Shown here piece after piece: positions 1-10,052 of a stretch of DNA of 64,000 bases. This DNA is from Branchiostoma floridae (Eukaryota > Chordata > Leptocardii > Amphioxiformes > Branchiostomatidae). The notes under the pieces are model-generated. The model did not search any database. It was not told the origin of the DNA and saw only the letters and a list, made by a program, of their open reading frames with translations. The stretch is taken from positions 1,329,410 through 1,393,409 of the forward strand of contig NC_049985.1 in assembly GCF_000003815.2 (NCBI RefSeq). The letters are read 5' to 3'. Position 1 is the stretch's first letter, and the number at the start of each line of letters is the position of its first letter. The position numbers were made by a program, and so were the translations under genes.

Positions 1-191
1 CATCCCAATCCTACCTGAAGCTGGACGTGACGTCATCTGCTGACGTCAGACTGCGGGAGTCCAACATGAAGTTTTGGAACGAGGAGGTGCCGAGGCTGAT
101 GGGAAAGGAAATCACCACTGGTGGAGGGGAGAGATTTACGTGGAGTCTTTTTCTTGTAGTATTTTCAGCTGTATTACATTTGCTACAGTAA
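1..191 (+). CDS. Gene A: 3' terminal exon of a type-B carboxylesterase (partial)
   Basis: This is the last exon of an esterase that begins left of the window; the frame starts at base 3 and the TAA stop is at 189-191. It matches the last exon of gene B almost codon for codon, including the [10 protein letters not shown] and [14 protein letters not shown] segments that end the catalytic domain in every gene of this cluster. After that comes a short Gly-rich stretch (TTGGGE) and a hydrophobic tail ending HLLQ. Such a tail with no cytoplasmic residues is typical of a GPI-anchor signal, so the product was probably an outer-surface membrane-bound esterase. No catalytic residue lies in this exon. 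Possible poly(A) signal AATAAA at 491-496. Confidence 0.85.
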   Translation, partial: SQSYLKLDVTSSADVRLRESNMKFWNEEVPRLMGKEITTGGGERFTWSLFLVVFSAVLHLLQ

Positions 192-221
192 GGATGACTT
201 TGTCTGCTTCATTGCGGACCG

Positions 222-315
222 GCCCCCTGCTGTAGTGACTTGCACAAATGTGTGGCCCAAGGGCTTCGAAGTGGAGATGGGCGCCACCCTAATCATCTGC
301 ATAGATGCACGGGCA
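222..315 (+). repeat. SINE tail fragment
   Basis: The segment CTGCTGTAGTGAcTtGCA, then GGCCCA, then GAGATGGGCgCCACCCTA matches the body of the full SINE at 55180-55400, downstream of its tRNA-like head. The head is missing here, as in a 5'-truncated copy. Reverse-strand fragments of the same tail occur near 11908-11990 and 23075-23140. Confidence 0.5.
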
Positions 316-559
316 ACTTTAAATTTAACTTAACTACTATTTACTGGATGCCGTCATTTGATATATACTTTTATAACATTAACTAGTTTGGATGCAGGGT
401 GTGACATGTAAATACAGGTATGAAAACATTCGCCAACATTCCTTCCGATAGATACGCACACTTACTGAAAGAAACGCAACCAAATGAATGAATAAATGAA
501 ATATCTTTATTGTACATTTATGCATGCCTTTCAGGAAAGTTTAAGTCATTGTCTTTCCT

Positions 560-720
560 GCTTTTTCGTACACAGCTTACATCACAATGAGGCTAAATCC
601 CAATGTACGAGCCTCTAAAAATAGCCAGAAGCCCTAACTGTTAGTAATAGTCAGAACGTCCGCCGAAAATGCCCATATAGCAGAGCTCCCCGACACAGCT
701 CAGGTCTTGATTTGTGACAC
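560..720 (+). repeat. Unclassified interspersed repeat
   Basis: This shares an ordered series of short matches with 50430-50620: a GTACACA...TGACATCAC-like start, a 'taaatcccaacgtacgag'-like block, 'GAAGCCC', 'GCCGAAAATG', 'GAGCTC' and a 'CTTGATTTGTAA' end. Two dispersed copies show it is repetitive. I cannot assign it to a class. Confidence 0.4.
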
Positions 721-729
721 GGCCTGCTG

Positions 730-912
730 GTGTCCTTTCAAACTATTCTCAATCCTTCTAGGAGGAAGTTCCACGCTCAGAGCTTTTTTCCAAGAACAAC
801 TTCGCTATGGAATGAGCTTCCACTGACCTGCTTTCCCATGGGATACAATCTACAACTGTTTAATAACACACATCTTTCTTCACTATACAGTATTGTAACC
901 CAAAACGTCTAA
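730..912 (+). mobile_element. Non-LTR retrotransposon relic (3' end of ORF2)
   Basis: The 60-residue frame contains QSFFPRTTSLWNELP followed by CFP and YNLQLF. This wording is typical of the extreme C-terminus of reverse-transcriptase polyproteins of CR1/Jockey-like non-LTR elements of invertebrates. No reverse-transcriptase core is present upstream, so it is a short 5'-truncated remnant. Assignment rests on motif recognition only. Confidence 0.5.
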
Positions 913-1209
913 GTGGCTCCAACAGCCTTGTTTTGCGGTGAACTTTAAGTAAATAGAAAAAAAAAACTGCGCAATTTTTAGAGATCGGCCGATATCTGCA
1001 TGTTCTCTATATAGCTAGCCCCGTCCAGGGCCGATTTTCAAGGGATCTCCTGACCTTGAACAATTTCGTACGAAGGTTGATGGCTGTCTGACACCAACAA
1101 GGTGACTTCCGGTATTATGGCCTTTAAGGTTTGACGGCAACTTTCCAAAATAAAAATGACTCACTGTTAAGAGAGCAGGTATCCACCAAGCCACTGCAAG
1201 CTAAATTGA

Positions 1210-1319
1210 CCATATATGGTTTTCATGTCAATTTTATTAAAGGTTCATGCCCGAATATGGCAATCTCGATCGGAAATGCGCGGCGCGTATTCAGTCCGAA
1301 CCGTGATGACCATATATGG
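1210..1319. promoter_or_regulatory. Two CArG-like boxes upstream of gene B
   Basis: CCATATATGG occurs at 1210-1219 and 1310-1319, the second within the palindrome GACCATATATGGTC. This fits the serum-response-factor consensus CC(A/T)6GG exactly. The second box and its surroundings recur upstream of gene D (18325-18334). Function is inference; the box may simply be part of the duplicated block. Confidence 0.35.
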
Positions 1320-2103
1320 TCATCTCGCCTTGAAGCACTGAACGTGCTACAGGTCATTCACTCGAGCAATGCTGGGTCACATTTTGTAATCTGCATTGTT
1401 CTTTGCTGCATTGGTCAGACATGAGGAAACGGCACCAAATATAAAGCCCAACAAAAACACATAATACAAGTAAAAAATGTACTGTAATATCCACAGCAAC
1501 TCATGTGTTTATCATAGGAAGAAAAAGTTTGAAAATTAAAAGCAAGGAGGTCTAAAACTTGATGCTTTGATACTTCATTGAGTCCATTAGCTAACTTACA
1601 ATAAGAAGACATAAGTAGATGATATTCCTGGACCTCGGGTAAAAACATGAAGCAAAGAAAAGACTATATACAGTCGCGGTTCAGAGCTAGTGACCCCGGC
1701 TTTAATCGACCGTGAATACCTGACGCCGAAGGGTGAACGCGTAAATGACATCATCTTTTGTTATCCGCCGAGCAAATGTTTATAAACGTTGAAGGTACGT
1801 ATACAATACCGACATGGAGTTCACAATTCAAAATAATTTGTGTCGTTGATAGCCGTATCAATTTCATGCACATGTCTCATAGGGAAAAAAACAAGCTTCT
1901 TCTAACAGAAACAAATAACGATCAATTAAATGGTCTAAAACAGGATGGAAGAGTAAAGGTAAGACTGGTGGTCACAGTTCAAGGCACATCACCCAAGCTA
2001 TTGTGTGATTTGTCGGGTCTGTGTAAACACACAGGTAAATACCCGACGCTCGAAGTTTGATTGGTAACTGATGACTTCACTTCAGTCTTTGTTTGAGCAA
2101 ACT

Positions 2104-2111
2104 TATATAAA
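2104..2111 (+). promoter_or_regulatory. TATA box of gene B
   Basis: TATATAAA followed by a G-rich stretch lies 59 bp before the gene B ATG (2170). The equivalent place upstream of gene D has TATAAA at 18731. The sequence from here to the ATG is similar in both genes, including the shared CAGAGACACG just before the start codon. Confidence 0.6.
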
Positions 2112-2169
2112 GGGAAGCTTCCCGAGCAGAGTCCACATTTGCTAGGTTAGAAACAGGATCAGAGACACG

Positions 2170-5100
2170 ATGGGCCGGCGTGCAGGTAAAACCTCAGGTG
2201 TCGGGGACGTGGTCGTCTTGGCGGCGCTGCTGGGGCTCGCAGGTGGGTTGGACCTGGTTTTGTACATGTGATTCCAGTGTCAGCTCTCCAGTGTGGCAGA
2301 TGTACAACTCAACGTCCCCTCGAGCTATGAACTGCCACAGTACAAGCAATTCCTGTATTTTGATTTTAAGTACTAGATTATTGTTGTTGTTGTTTAAATG
2401 TACAGTCAAATTGTTCGTCCTTATGGGCCACAGTGCCTGACAATAAAGATTAACACTATAGAAGAAACCACTATACGATAAAAAAGCGTAAAAAATAGCC
2501 GGAGTCGAACCTCTGCTTGGAGAGTAGAAAGGAGGTCTGTCTAGGCAAGAATTAACTATGGCACTGGTCACCCGTCCAGGCGGAGTTGTGGTCCCCACCA
2601 CCTATGGAGACGTGAACGGGGCGGAGTTACCGACCTCGTTCATAGGGGGCGCTGTGTTTGACCGGATCTACACCTTCAAGGGGATTCCCTACGCCGCTCC
2701 GCCTGTGGGGGACCTCAGGTGAGTCTGACGTAGTAAATCACAGTGAGAAAATTTTGTTCTCCAAAATTTCGAGAACCTCCTGTCAATGTCGTGTGGTTTC
2801 GAAAACCAGAGTTGATTTTTATGGCGTAATAAAAAGCAATAGTTGAATAATGCAAACAGACAGATTATGCATAAAGGTATAAGCACAAAAGATACAAAAA
2901 ATCGAGGTTCTGCGGCAGTACCAAGGTCACACACCAGAGGTCGACTCTAACCTTCGTCTTCCCAACACCTACCCACATACCAAATATCATTACAATCCAT
3001 CCAGATGTTCTAGAGTTATGCTGACCACAAATATCCGGAAACACACACAGACGCACAGACAAAGACACAGACACACAGACAGACAGACACACAAAAAACT
3101 ACACCTCCATTTTTTTCATGGAGGTAATGACAACCTTCGCGTCTTCCCAGATGGCGCCCTCCCCAGGACCCGGTCGTCTGGACCGGAGTCCGGGACGCCG
3201 CCCAGTTCGGAGCCCGGTGCCCGCAGGTAGCCGACATCCAGGCACCGCCAGGGTCGCCTCTGAATGAACTCGTCACGTATCGCAGCAACAGCAGCAGTGA
3301 GGACTGCCTGTTCCTGAACGTCTATACGCCAAACGTGTCGTCCGCTGCGGATCTGCCGGTAAGTAGATTGAGACAGAGACAGAGGGAGACAGAGACAGAG
3401 AGATACCCTACTCAAGAAATAAAGAAAAAAAGTCGTGGACATTATTTGTGTATATCTTTAAGGCCGGGCCTCAGTTTTGAGGTTAGCCTCATGTGATCTT
3501 GTCTGACATATCACAGAATTTGAAAGGACTAGTTCAGGTTGCCATTTATTTAGAGGAATGGTCACACAGACCTTGTTACCTCTTTTTTTGATGACGATAT
3601 GTATCGCCTTTACTGTTCGTCTGTACATGAATAACTATGTCAAATAACTCTTTGTCTCTGAGTCGGGGTTGACTGCAAACATACCTGTCCACTAAGGAGC
3701 AAATCTTCTAACCATAACCTACATTCAATTTTGTGCATCTTTCGCCCAAAGCGAACAGTGAATATGGGGACTCTCACACTGTTGAAATTCACTCTGCAAC
3801 TTTCACACAAAACAGTGAATGTGCGGGCTGCCACGCTGCTGAAGTTCAGTCCTTTAAAATTTAGTTTACTAAACTTGTAGTTTTTCTCAACCTCCATGAA
3901 AATATATGCCTCATTTTTGGTTTGTGTGTGTTTGTTTGCCATGCCGTGTGTCCATTGATATTTGAATATTGGTGAGTGACAGGATATGACGTGGAAGCTG
4001 GTGTAATGGCAGGATGAGAAAGCTAAATTGGCCCGGTTCCAAAGTTGGTCATATAGGCCTGTAGAGAGAAATAGCGAGTATTTTTTTGTAAATGATGGAT
4101 AAATCAAGAACTCCTAATATTTTACGGATGGATGAGATATTTGATGTCTCTATACGTTGATATTTTTTAAGTGCTATATTTTTCTGCCCAGGTTATGCTG
4201 TGGCTCCACGGAGGAGGTATGGGGTTGGGCACTGCGGACACGTACCCGGCTGAGATCCCCACGTCACTCAATAATGTCGTCATGGTAACCATCAACTACC
4301 GGCTGGGTAACCTGGGCTTCCTGCCGACCCGGGACGCCGAAACTGACGGCAACGTCGGGCTAATGGATATGGTTGGTTATTATTTCACACTATATTGTCA
4401 AACCAGGTTCCTAGTATCTAAGTAAATAAGCAGACTCTGAAGTTGTCCGACCCGAGATGCCGAAACTGACGACAATGTCAGGCTAATGAACCTGGTTAGT
4501 TTCATGTGTCAAACTTAAATATCTAAAAGAGTAGGGGCAAGGGGGCACAAACCTATCTATGTAACTTCTTCCCGTGCACAAGACTGACAGCTAGCTACGT
4601 CCAAATTTGGTAATCGTACCATTTTGAAATTAAAATATATAAATTTGTATTAATTACTGTGTTAGGCAACAAGGAGAAGAAATTAAAGAATGTTCTTATT
4701 GAAACGCACATCATGAAAAGGCATATCGTTTATTTCTTTCGTGTTGTTTCTTATCATACTACATAGGCAAAAGCCCTCCAGTGGGTGCAGGCGAACATCC
4801 GGAACTTCGGAGGAGATCCCGACAGAGTCACTATCTTCGGCCAGTCCGGCGGAGCCTGGGGGGTCTCCCTGCTCGTCATGTCCCCGGAGACACGAGGGCT
4901 GTACCGCCGGGCCATCTCTCAGAGCGGCGTGGCCGGGATCCCGACTAGCCGCAGGGGAGACACCACAAAAACAGAGACTCTCGCCACCTCGCTAAATTGC
5001 ACAACAACCTCCTTCGATGACATGATGAGCTGCCTGCGAAGGTACATTTAACATTTATATGTTAAGTTTAAGTTAAAATTCCCAATCCATACCACATCCT

Positions 5101-8100
5101 TAGTACACCGATATCTTGTATGTCGCAAATGTTGACAATTTCCTTTATATGTCTCGTTATTCATTCATATAACTGTAGAACATTGGTTGTTCTTGAATCA
5201 AGAGTGTTTTTCACCCTCTCCTCCACAGCAAACCAGCCCTAGACTTGCTGACCTATGATCCTACAGTTCCGATAGTCGGAGGACGTTTCTTACCTGACGG
5301 TCTTTGGGTAAGTTTTTTTTTAAATCTAGTGTTGTCTTGTTTTATCCAACGTTGCACGGTACGGTGAAATCTGCTCATACCGAGGTCATGGGGGTGAACC
5401 TACTCTTTTCGAGAAGTGTTTTTTGCTCGGTGTGGCTGTCCTCAAACACGGACCTACGGCTTCACGTTCCATCCCAAAATCAAAGGACATCCCTAATTGA
5501 AGGTGTTTACTGATTTTGCCCTAAGTCTACTGAGGAAAGTGGTTTTAAGCTTCTTTCCCTTGGCATAACATCAGAGCCTGCGAAAGATTCAAACCCAGAA
5601 CCTCTAAAACGATTTTCTCTGTCCAATCCAGGACCTAATGTACAAGAAGCAGGTTAACGAGGTAGACTACCTCCTGGGCACCAACAACGACGATTACGGC
5701 TACGGGCTGTTGGCTGCAGTCCCACAGGTGACCGCGGACGGCCTGGACAGGACGGTGTTCGAGGAGATTCTGCCGGCCCAATTGAAATATGTTGCCGACC
5801 AGTTTCCTGTAAGTGTTACGCTTGGGCTCCATCATATTCATTTGTTGTTTGTCGGATTTAACTGCTCGGATGAGATATGAACCTGAAAACAGTCTGAGGG
5901 GAAGTCTGTACTTAGGTACATATATTTCAGGTGCAAGCTTTCAGCCCAGCCCCTTCTTACTTCAAGTGTCCGGGAGCCAGACAAATGAATCGGTATCACC
6001 TTTTCAATGCCATGGCAAAGATAGCAAATCTAATTTTTTTGCGAAACTCTGTTTACTCCACAGGGCGGCAATGTGGACTCCATTGTCCAGCCGACGATAG
6101 ACCAGTACATGAACCCCGACTCGGACGACCCGATCTACACTCGTGAACAGTTCATCGAGTTGATGACCGACTCGTGGTTCACCGCACCGACCGTACTGAT
6201 GGCGCAGGCTGTAGCAGGTCAGTCAGTATCTCTTTATAGTCAATGTCTGTACGTAAAAGACCCGAATACACTTACCGAGAAGACTAGAGCCAGTAGGGGT
6301 GACAACCGTGTGCTCTAATCTCCAAGCAGATCCTATGGTAGCATAAGATAGTATCAAAAGTGTGTTTCGTTAGCGAAACACACTCCTTGGTCCGCTTCAC
6401 TCCTCTGTCAGCTTTTGATACTATCTTATGCTACCGTAGAATCTGCTTGGAAATTAGTGTGCTCGGCCTAACGCGAGCAGTGGCATGGCACTATCACTGG
6501 TATCCTGGTTACCAAACCCCAGCCCGATCTCAAGTATCTATCGTGCAGGGGTCTGGCCGGATGGCATAGGCCTTCTTTTCAATTTTGCCCCTTATGATGG
6601 GCAAAAAACGCCACCAATTGAACAGCAGGAGGATCAGCAGGAGGTGATTACACCCCTACCATGATTGGTTAAAGACCCCAACTGTATTTTTTGAATCCAT
6701 AACAGTGACCACTAAGTGCCTTATTCGCTACTGTGATAGCCTGCTGACCAACTGTGGTGTGTTTTAGCTGGCTACCTGTGGTGTGAGTGGTCATCAATCC
6801 TAGGTTCTCCTTCCTCTGATCAAGGGCCTTCGAGAACCTTTCTACAGTCATCCTGCCGGACCCCAACACGAAAGATATTTGGGGTTGGGGTATGGTATCC
6901 AGGCACTATCACTGGCTATCATGCTTCATTCCAGTTTAGGTTTAGGTCCCAGTTGCACCGGTGTTGCACAGGGATGTGGCCCCGGCTGGGCTACGAAGCC
7001 ACAAATTTGTCCAGGCGGACTGTGATCCCCTCTCTCTGCGTTCCCCTCGGGTAGGCCACACTCCACAGTGTCTATTTGTTAACGAGTCCCGGGTTCATTT
7101 TAACTTACTTTTTACTTGGGCCCTTTGTTCCGGGCGGAACATAGGCCACCGATGATCGTCCTCCACTGGACACGTCTCTGGGCCTTCCTTCTCAGGTCGT
7201 GCCAGCTGTTACTTATGCTCCTCATCTCTTCCTCTGTGTCCCTTCTCCAGCTGTTCTTGGGCCTTCCCCTCTTTCGCTTGCCCTGTGGGTTCCAAGTCAG
7301 AGCCTGGTGTGTGGTGCTCGATGGTGACTTTCTGAGTGTGTGTCCTATCCAGGACCACTTCCTCTTGAGGATCTGGCTTTCCACTGGTTCTTGTCCTGCT
7401 CTTTCCCACAGCTCCAGACTTCAATTGAACCCAGATACCGGGGGTACCGCTCTGTGTTCCCCACGGATAGGTCATGCCGGCTATTTGTTACCGGGTCCCG
7501 GGTTCATTTTAAGTCCGGCTTACATTCAACCAAGAACCGCAAGGTGTCTCATAGAGCCACGTACGGGTCACGCCCGAAAGTGTCAATAATCATAAATAGC
7601 CCATAAACTGACTGGCAGGGCCCCTTTTTTTCCAATTGGGACCTAAGCCACGATTATTCAAGGAAAATCCTCCGCACGACTATTTTGATCCTCTTCAGAC
7701 AGCATAAAAGTACCGTCGCCGGAGACGTCGTTGACAACAACAGTCGCACGACTATATAATTGTTGTCTGTCTAAAGGGGGCCTAAGTATGGCTGCTTTAT
7801 GTCCTTCACAGCTCACGGTGACTCCCGTGTCTACCAGTACGAGTTCCAGCACCGCACGTCGGTCTTCTCCGAGAGACCTTCCTACACGAAAGCTGACCAT
7901 GGTGACGAGCTGCACTACATGTTCGGCATCCCGCTCCTGCGTGACGACACCGGCGCCTCCTGGAAGTACAACTTCACCCAGGAGGAGAGGGACCTGAGTC
8001 TGGACATGATGGCGTACTGGGTCAACTTCGCCACCAACGGGTAAGTGGAGTTCTTTGATAGGCGCAAATTTTTTTAGATCTCACTTTGAAGCAAAATTGA

Positions 8101-8506
8101 ACTGTAATCTCCAACACAAGGATTTGACTGCCCAACTTAAGGAATGAGCAATCCACCGCTTTCGATGTTTGTGTCAGAAATCATAGTTCCTACACACTTA
8201 CTTTGTTTCTTGATTGTTTGCTCATTTTCTCATTCCAATTCTTACAGAGACCCCAGTGACTCCACTGGGGCAGCGCGCATGCGTGACCTGGTGACCTGGC
8301 CACGTTACATGACGTCATCACAATCCTACCTGAAGCTGGACGTGACGTCATCTGCTGACGCCGGGCTGCGGGAGTCCAACATGAAGTTTTGGAACGAGGA
8401 GGTTCCGAGGCTGCTGGGAAAGGATGTTAAAACCAGCGGAGCTGAGAAATCTACGTGGAGCTTTTTGCTTGTAGCATTTTCAGCTGTAGTAAGTTTGCTA
8501 AAGTAG
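2170..8506 (+). CDS. Gene B: secreted, probably GPI-anchored type-B carboxylesterase, 590 aa
   Basis: Exons: 2170-2242, 2580-2718, 3151-3358, 4192-4371, 4767-5041, 5229-5307, 5632-5808, 6064-6217, 7812-8040, 8248-8506; all junctions are GT-AG and the sum is 1773 nt. Exon 1 is a signal peptide ([12 protein letters not shown]). Family marks are [11 protein letters not shown], the Cys pair [15 protein letters not shown], oxyanion HGGG at 146-149, nucleophile Ser227 in GQSGG, a second Cys pair (LNC/MSC) and His458 in DHGDE. Two departures stand out: Gln precedes the serine where Glu is usual, and the acid position reads Asp339 (NNDD) where the paralogues have Glu. The C-terminus after GAEKS is hydrophobic, as in GPI signals. 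The expected activity is hydrolysis of carboxylic esters at the cell surface; the substrate is unknown. I see no choline-site aromatic pattern, so it is not called a cholinesterase. Confidence 0.88.
6316..6457. mobile_element. Foldback/MITE-like element in intron 8 of gene B
   Basis: The ends are inverted copies: TAATCTCCAAGCAGATCCTA on the left and a matching TAGAATCTGCTTGGAAATTA on the right. The inner arms (GGTAGCATAAGATAGTATCA and its inverse) continue the hairpin. Related sequence is at 62775-63055 and 10797-10870, so this is a mobile family. No coding capacity. Confidence 0.6.
7112..7400 (-). mobile_element. 3' fragment of a non-LTR retrotransposon in intron 8 of gene B
   Basis: On the - strand the frame reads [31 protein letters not shown] and [13 protein letters not shown]. 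This is the standard ending of endonuclease/reverse-transcriptase polyproteins of invertebrate non-LTR elements. The polymerase core is absent and a second frame (7209-7475) carries part of the upstream sequence, so the copy is truncated and decayed. It lies antisense to gene B inside an intron. Confidence 0.65.
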
Positions 8507-8604
8507 TCGTGGCTATGTAGTAATTTCAGCTGTAGAATGTTTGCTACAATAGGGGTGACCTGGTAGCATTTTTAGCTGTAATATGTTTGCTACAGTAGGA
8601 GTGA
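8507..8604 (+). repeat. Tandem copies of the gene B tail in its 3' UTR
   Basis: The last ~38 coding bases of gene B (TTTTCAGCTGTA, then AGTTTGCTA, then a TAG) recur at about 8513-8552 and 8562-8600, each ending in TTGCTACAATAG or TTGCTACAGTAG. The GPI-tail segment has thus been copied twice downstream of the stop. Confidence 0.55.
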
Positions 8605-10052
8605 CCAAATCAGTTTGAGGATGACCTTCTTACTAAGTTGTCTTCCGTACCTTGTGGACCGTTTACTGAAATTTTTACTGACGTCATAACAAAACAATAT
8701 AGAAATTGTCACTATGGAAGTATTATCATATCATATCACAGTTACCTTCCTTAAAACAAGGGTACAGTACCAGCATACATGCCTGTAACATAATAATACT
8801 AACTGGTTTAGATGTAAGGTCCATCACATTTACAGCCACTCGAAAACCTGCACCATATTCGTACATACGCACACTTGCTGATAAAAATGCCATCAAAGAC
8901 TGAAAGTACATATTCCTTCGATCTCATTCCATAATACTTTCTCTCTTACGTAGCAGGTTACTTTCAAGTTTTTGTTAATAAGTAGAGATTGCCCTATGTT
9001 TACGTTGTATCTTATACAAATAATGAGCAGTGAACGACTGTCCCGTATAGGGTGTGATGTCATTCCACAAAAGCTTTCTAAGCTAATAAAATAGAAATTA
9101 TACTGCATACGCGCAAATCTTTTGCACCCTAGTATTATTTGTATTCTGCATTCATGTTTTAATGACTTAATCTGTTACATTTATTTCCATCATTTTTAAT
9201 GTATAGAAATGTACATGGTCATATATATAACTCTGAACTGCAGTCGTAGTTCAATTGAGGGGGTACTCACTGAAGCTGCCGTACGTTTGCGCCGTTGCTG
9301 CCGACCAGCAACTTGACATTGTGCTCATCTCAGTGAATCTCGTCAATAAAAGTATCTTTTCACTATTGGTGTGGGTTTTTTTTTAATTTTAGTCATGCTT
9401 GTACGTTTTGCATGATATTCCCATTCGAAAGTCTTTTTTTAACCTCCTTGGTAACACAAATTCAATTTAGAACGTGGCGACCAGTGAAATACCCCCCTTA
9501 TGCCAGCAGCTTGGGGCGCCATCCCAAACCGGGCCCGACTGGGCTGTTTTAGGAAGCAAAAAATACAAATGTATGTATGTACCTAGAAATAAACATAAAT
9601 CATGCTCACGACTCTCCTTTTGACGATTTATTTATTTTGGTGTCTTTTATGATCTTTTATATCACATTTTTCGTTCCCGATAGCTGCCCGGTGTGGCCCT
9701 GGTATGGAAAATGCGTATCAAGTGACTTAGGCATTAAAGGGATCATGTAAGAAAGACGAATACAAGAGTCATACAACTTTGATTTCACTTAAGATTTCAA
9801 CAAAGGAAGTCATTCAGCTTTGCCGAAGTCGACCATAGGATCGCGGTCTCGTTAGACGGCGTGTCACGTACACGACCTGTCAGTTGTTGACCTTTCACCT
9901 TTGTAGCTGGGGCGACGCGTAGCGCTCGGGTGAACACAGCCACTTGTTTTTTGGCCGTCTATAGCGTAATGTACAGAGAAACCGATATTTAGAGTATTTG
10001 AGAGGGCGTTGGGGGTGCTAAGTTTGTTAAGAACGGAACATTTTAGCTAAAC
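8605..10052. other. Intergenic region B-C with inverted-duplicated promoter block
   Basis: From about 8990 to the gene C start, most of the sequence reappears in reverse orientation between about 51720 and 51050, upstream of a first exon of gene F. Shared landmarks include GATGTCATTCCACAAAAGCT, CTGCAGTcGT...CAATTGAGGGGGTA, GGTAACACAAATTCA and GATTTCAACAAAGGA. A degenerate Harbinger-like MITE (about 9499-9732) is present only in this copy. AATAAA motifs at 9085 and 9345 could end gene B transcripts. Confidence 0.55.
9499..9732. mobile_element. Degenerate PIF/Harbinger-like MITE
   Basis: The ends contain CCAAACCGGGCCCGACTGGG on the left and GCTGCCCGGTGTGGCCCTGG with GGAAAATGCGT on the right. 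They resemble the inverted ends of the better copies at 44025-44230 and 45971-46302, and the inside shares 'acctagaaataaacata'-type wording. The target duplication is no longer clear. Confidence 0.4.

Larger units (their letters stand above)
192..2103. other. Intergenic region between genes A and B
   Basis: No intact gene is seen. The region holds the 3' flank of gene A, a SINE tail (about 222-315), a repeat shared with 50.4-50.6 kb (about 560-720), a retrotransposon relic (730-912) and a block at about 1090-1380 that recurs upstream of gene D at about 18115-18400. Short open frames at 1131-1424 and 1758-2060 have no recognisable domain and lie in this flank, so I do not call them genes. Confidence 0.6.

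Noticed and set aside
3016-3288. Frames with [11 protein letters not shown] wording near 3050
   Set aside because: They are translations of a CACAGACA simple repeat in intron 2 of gene B.
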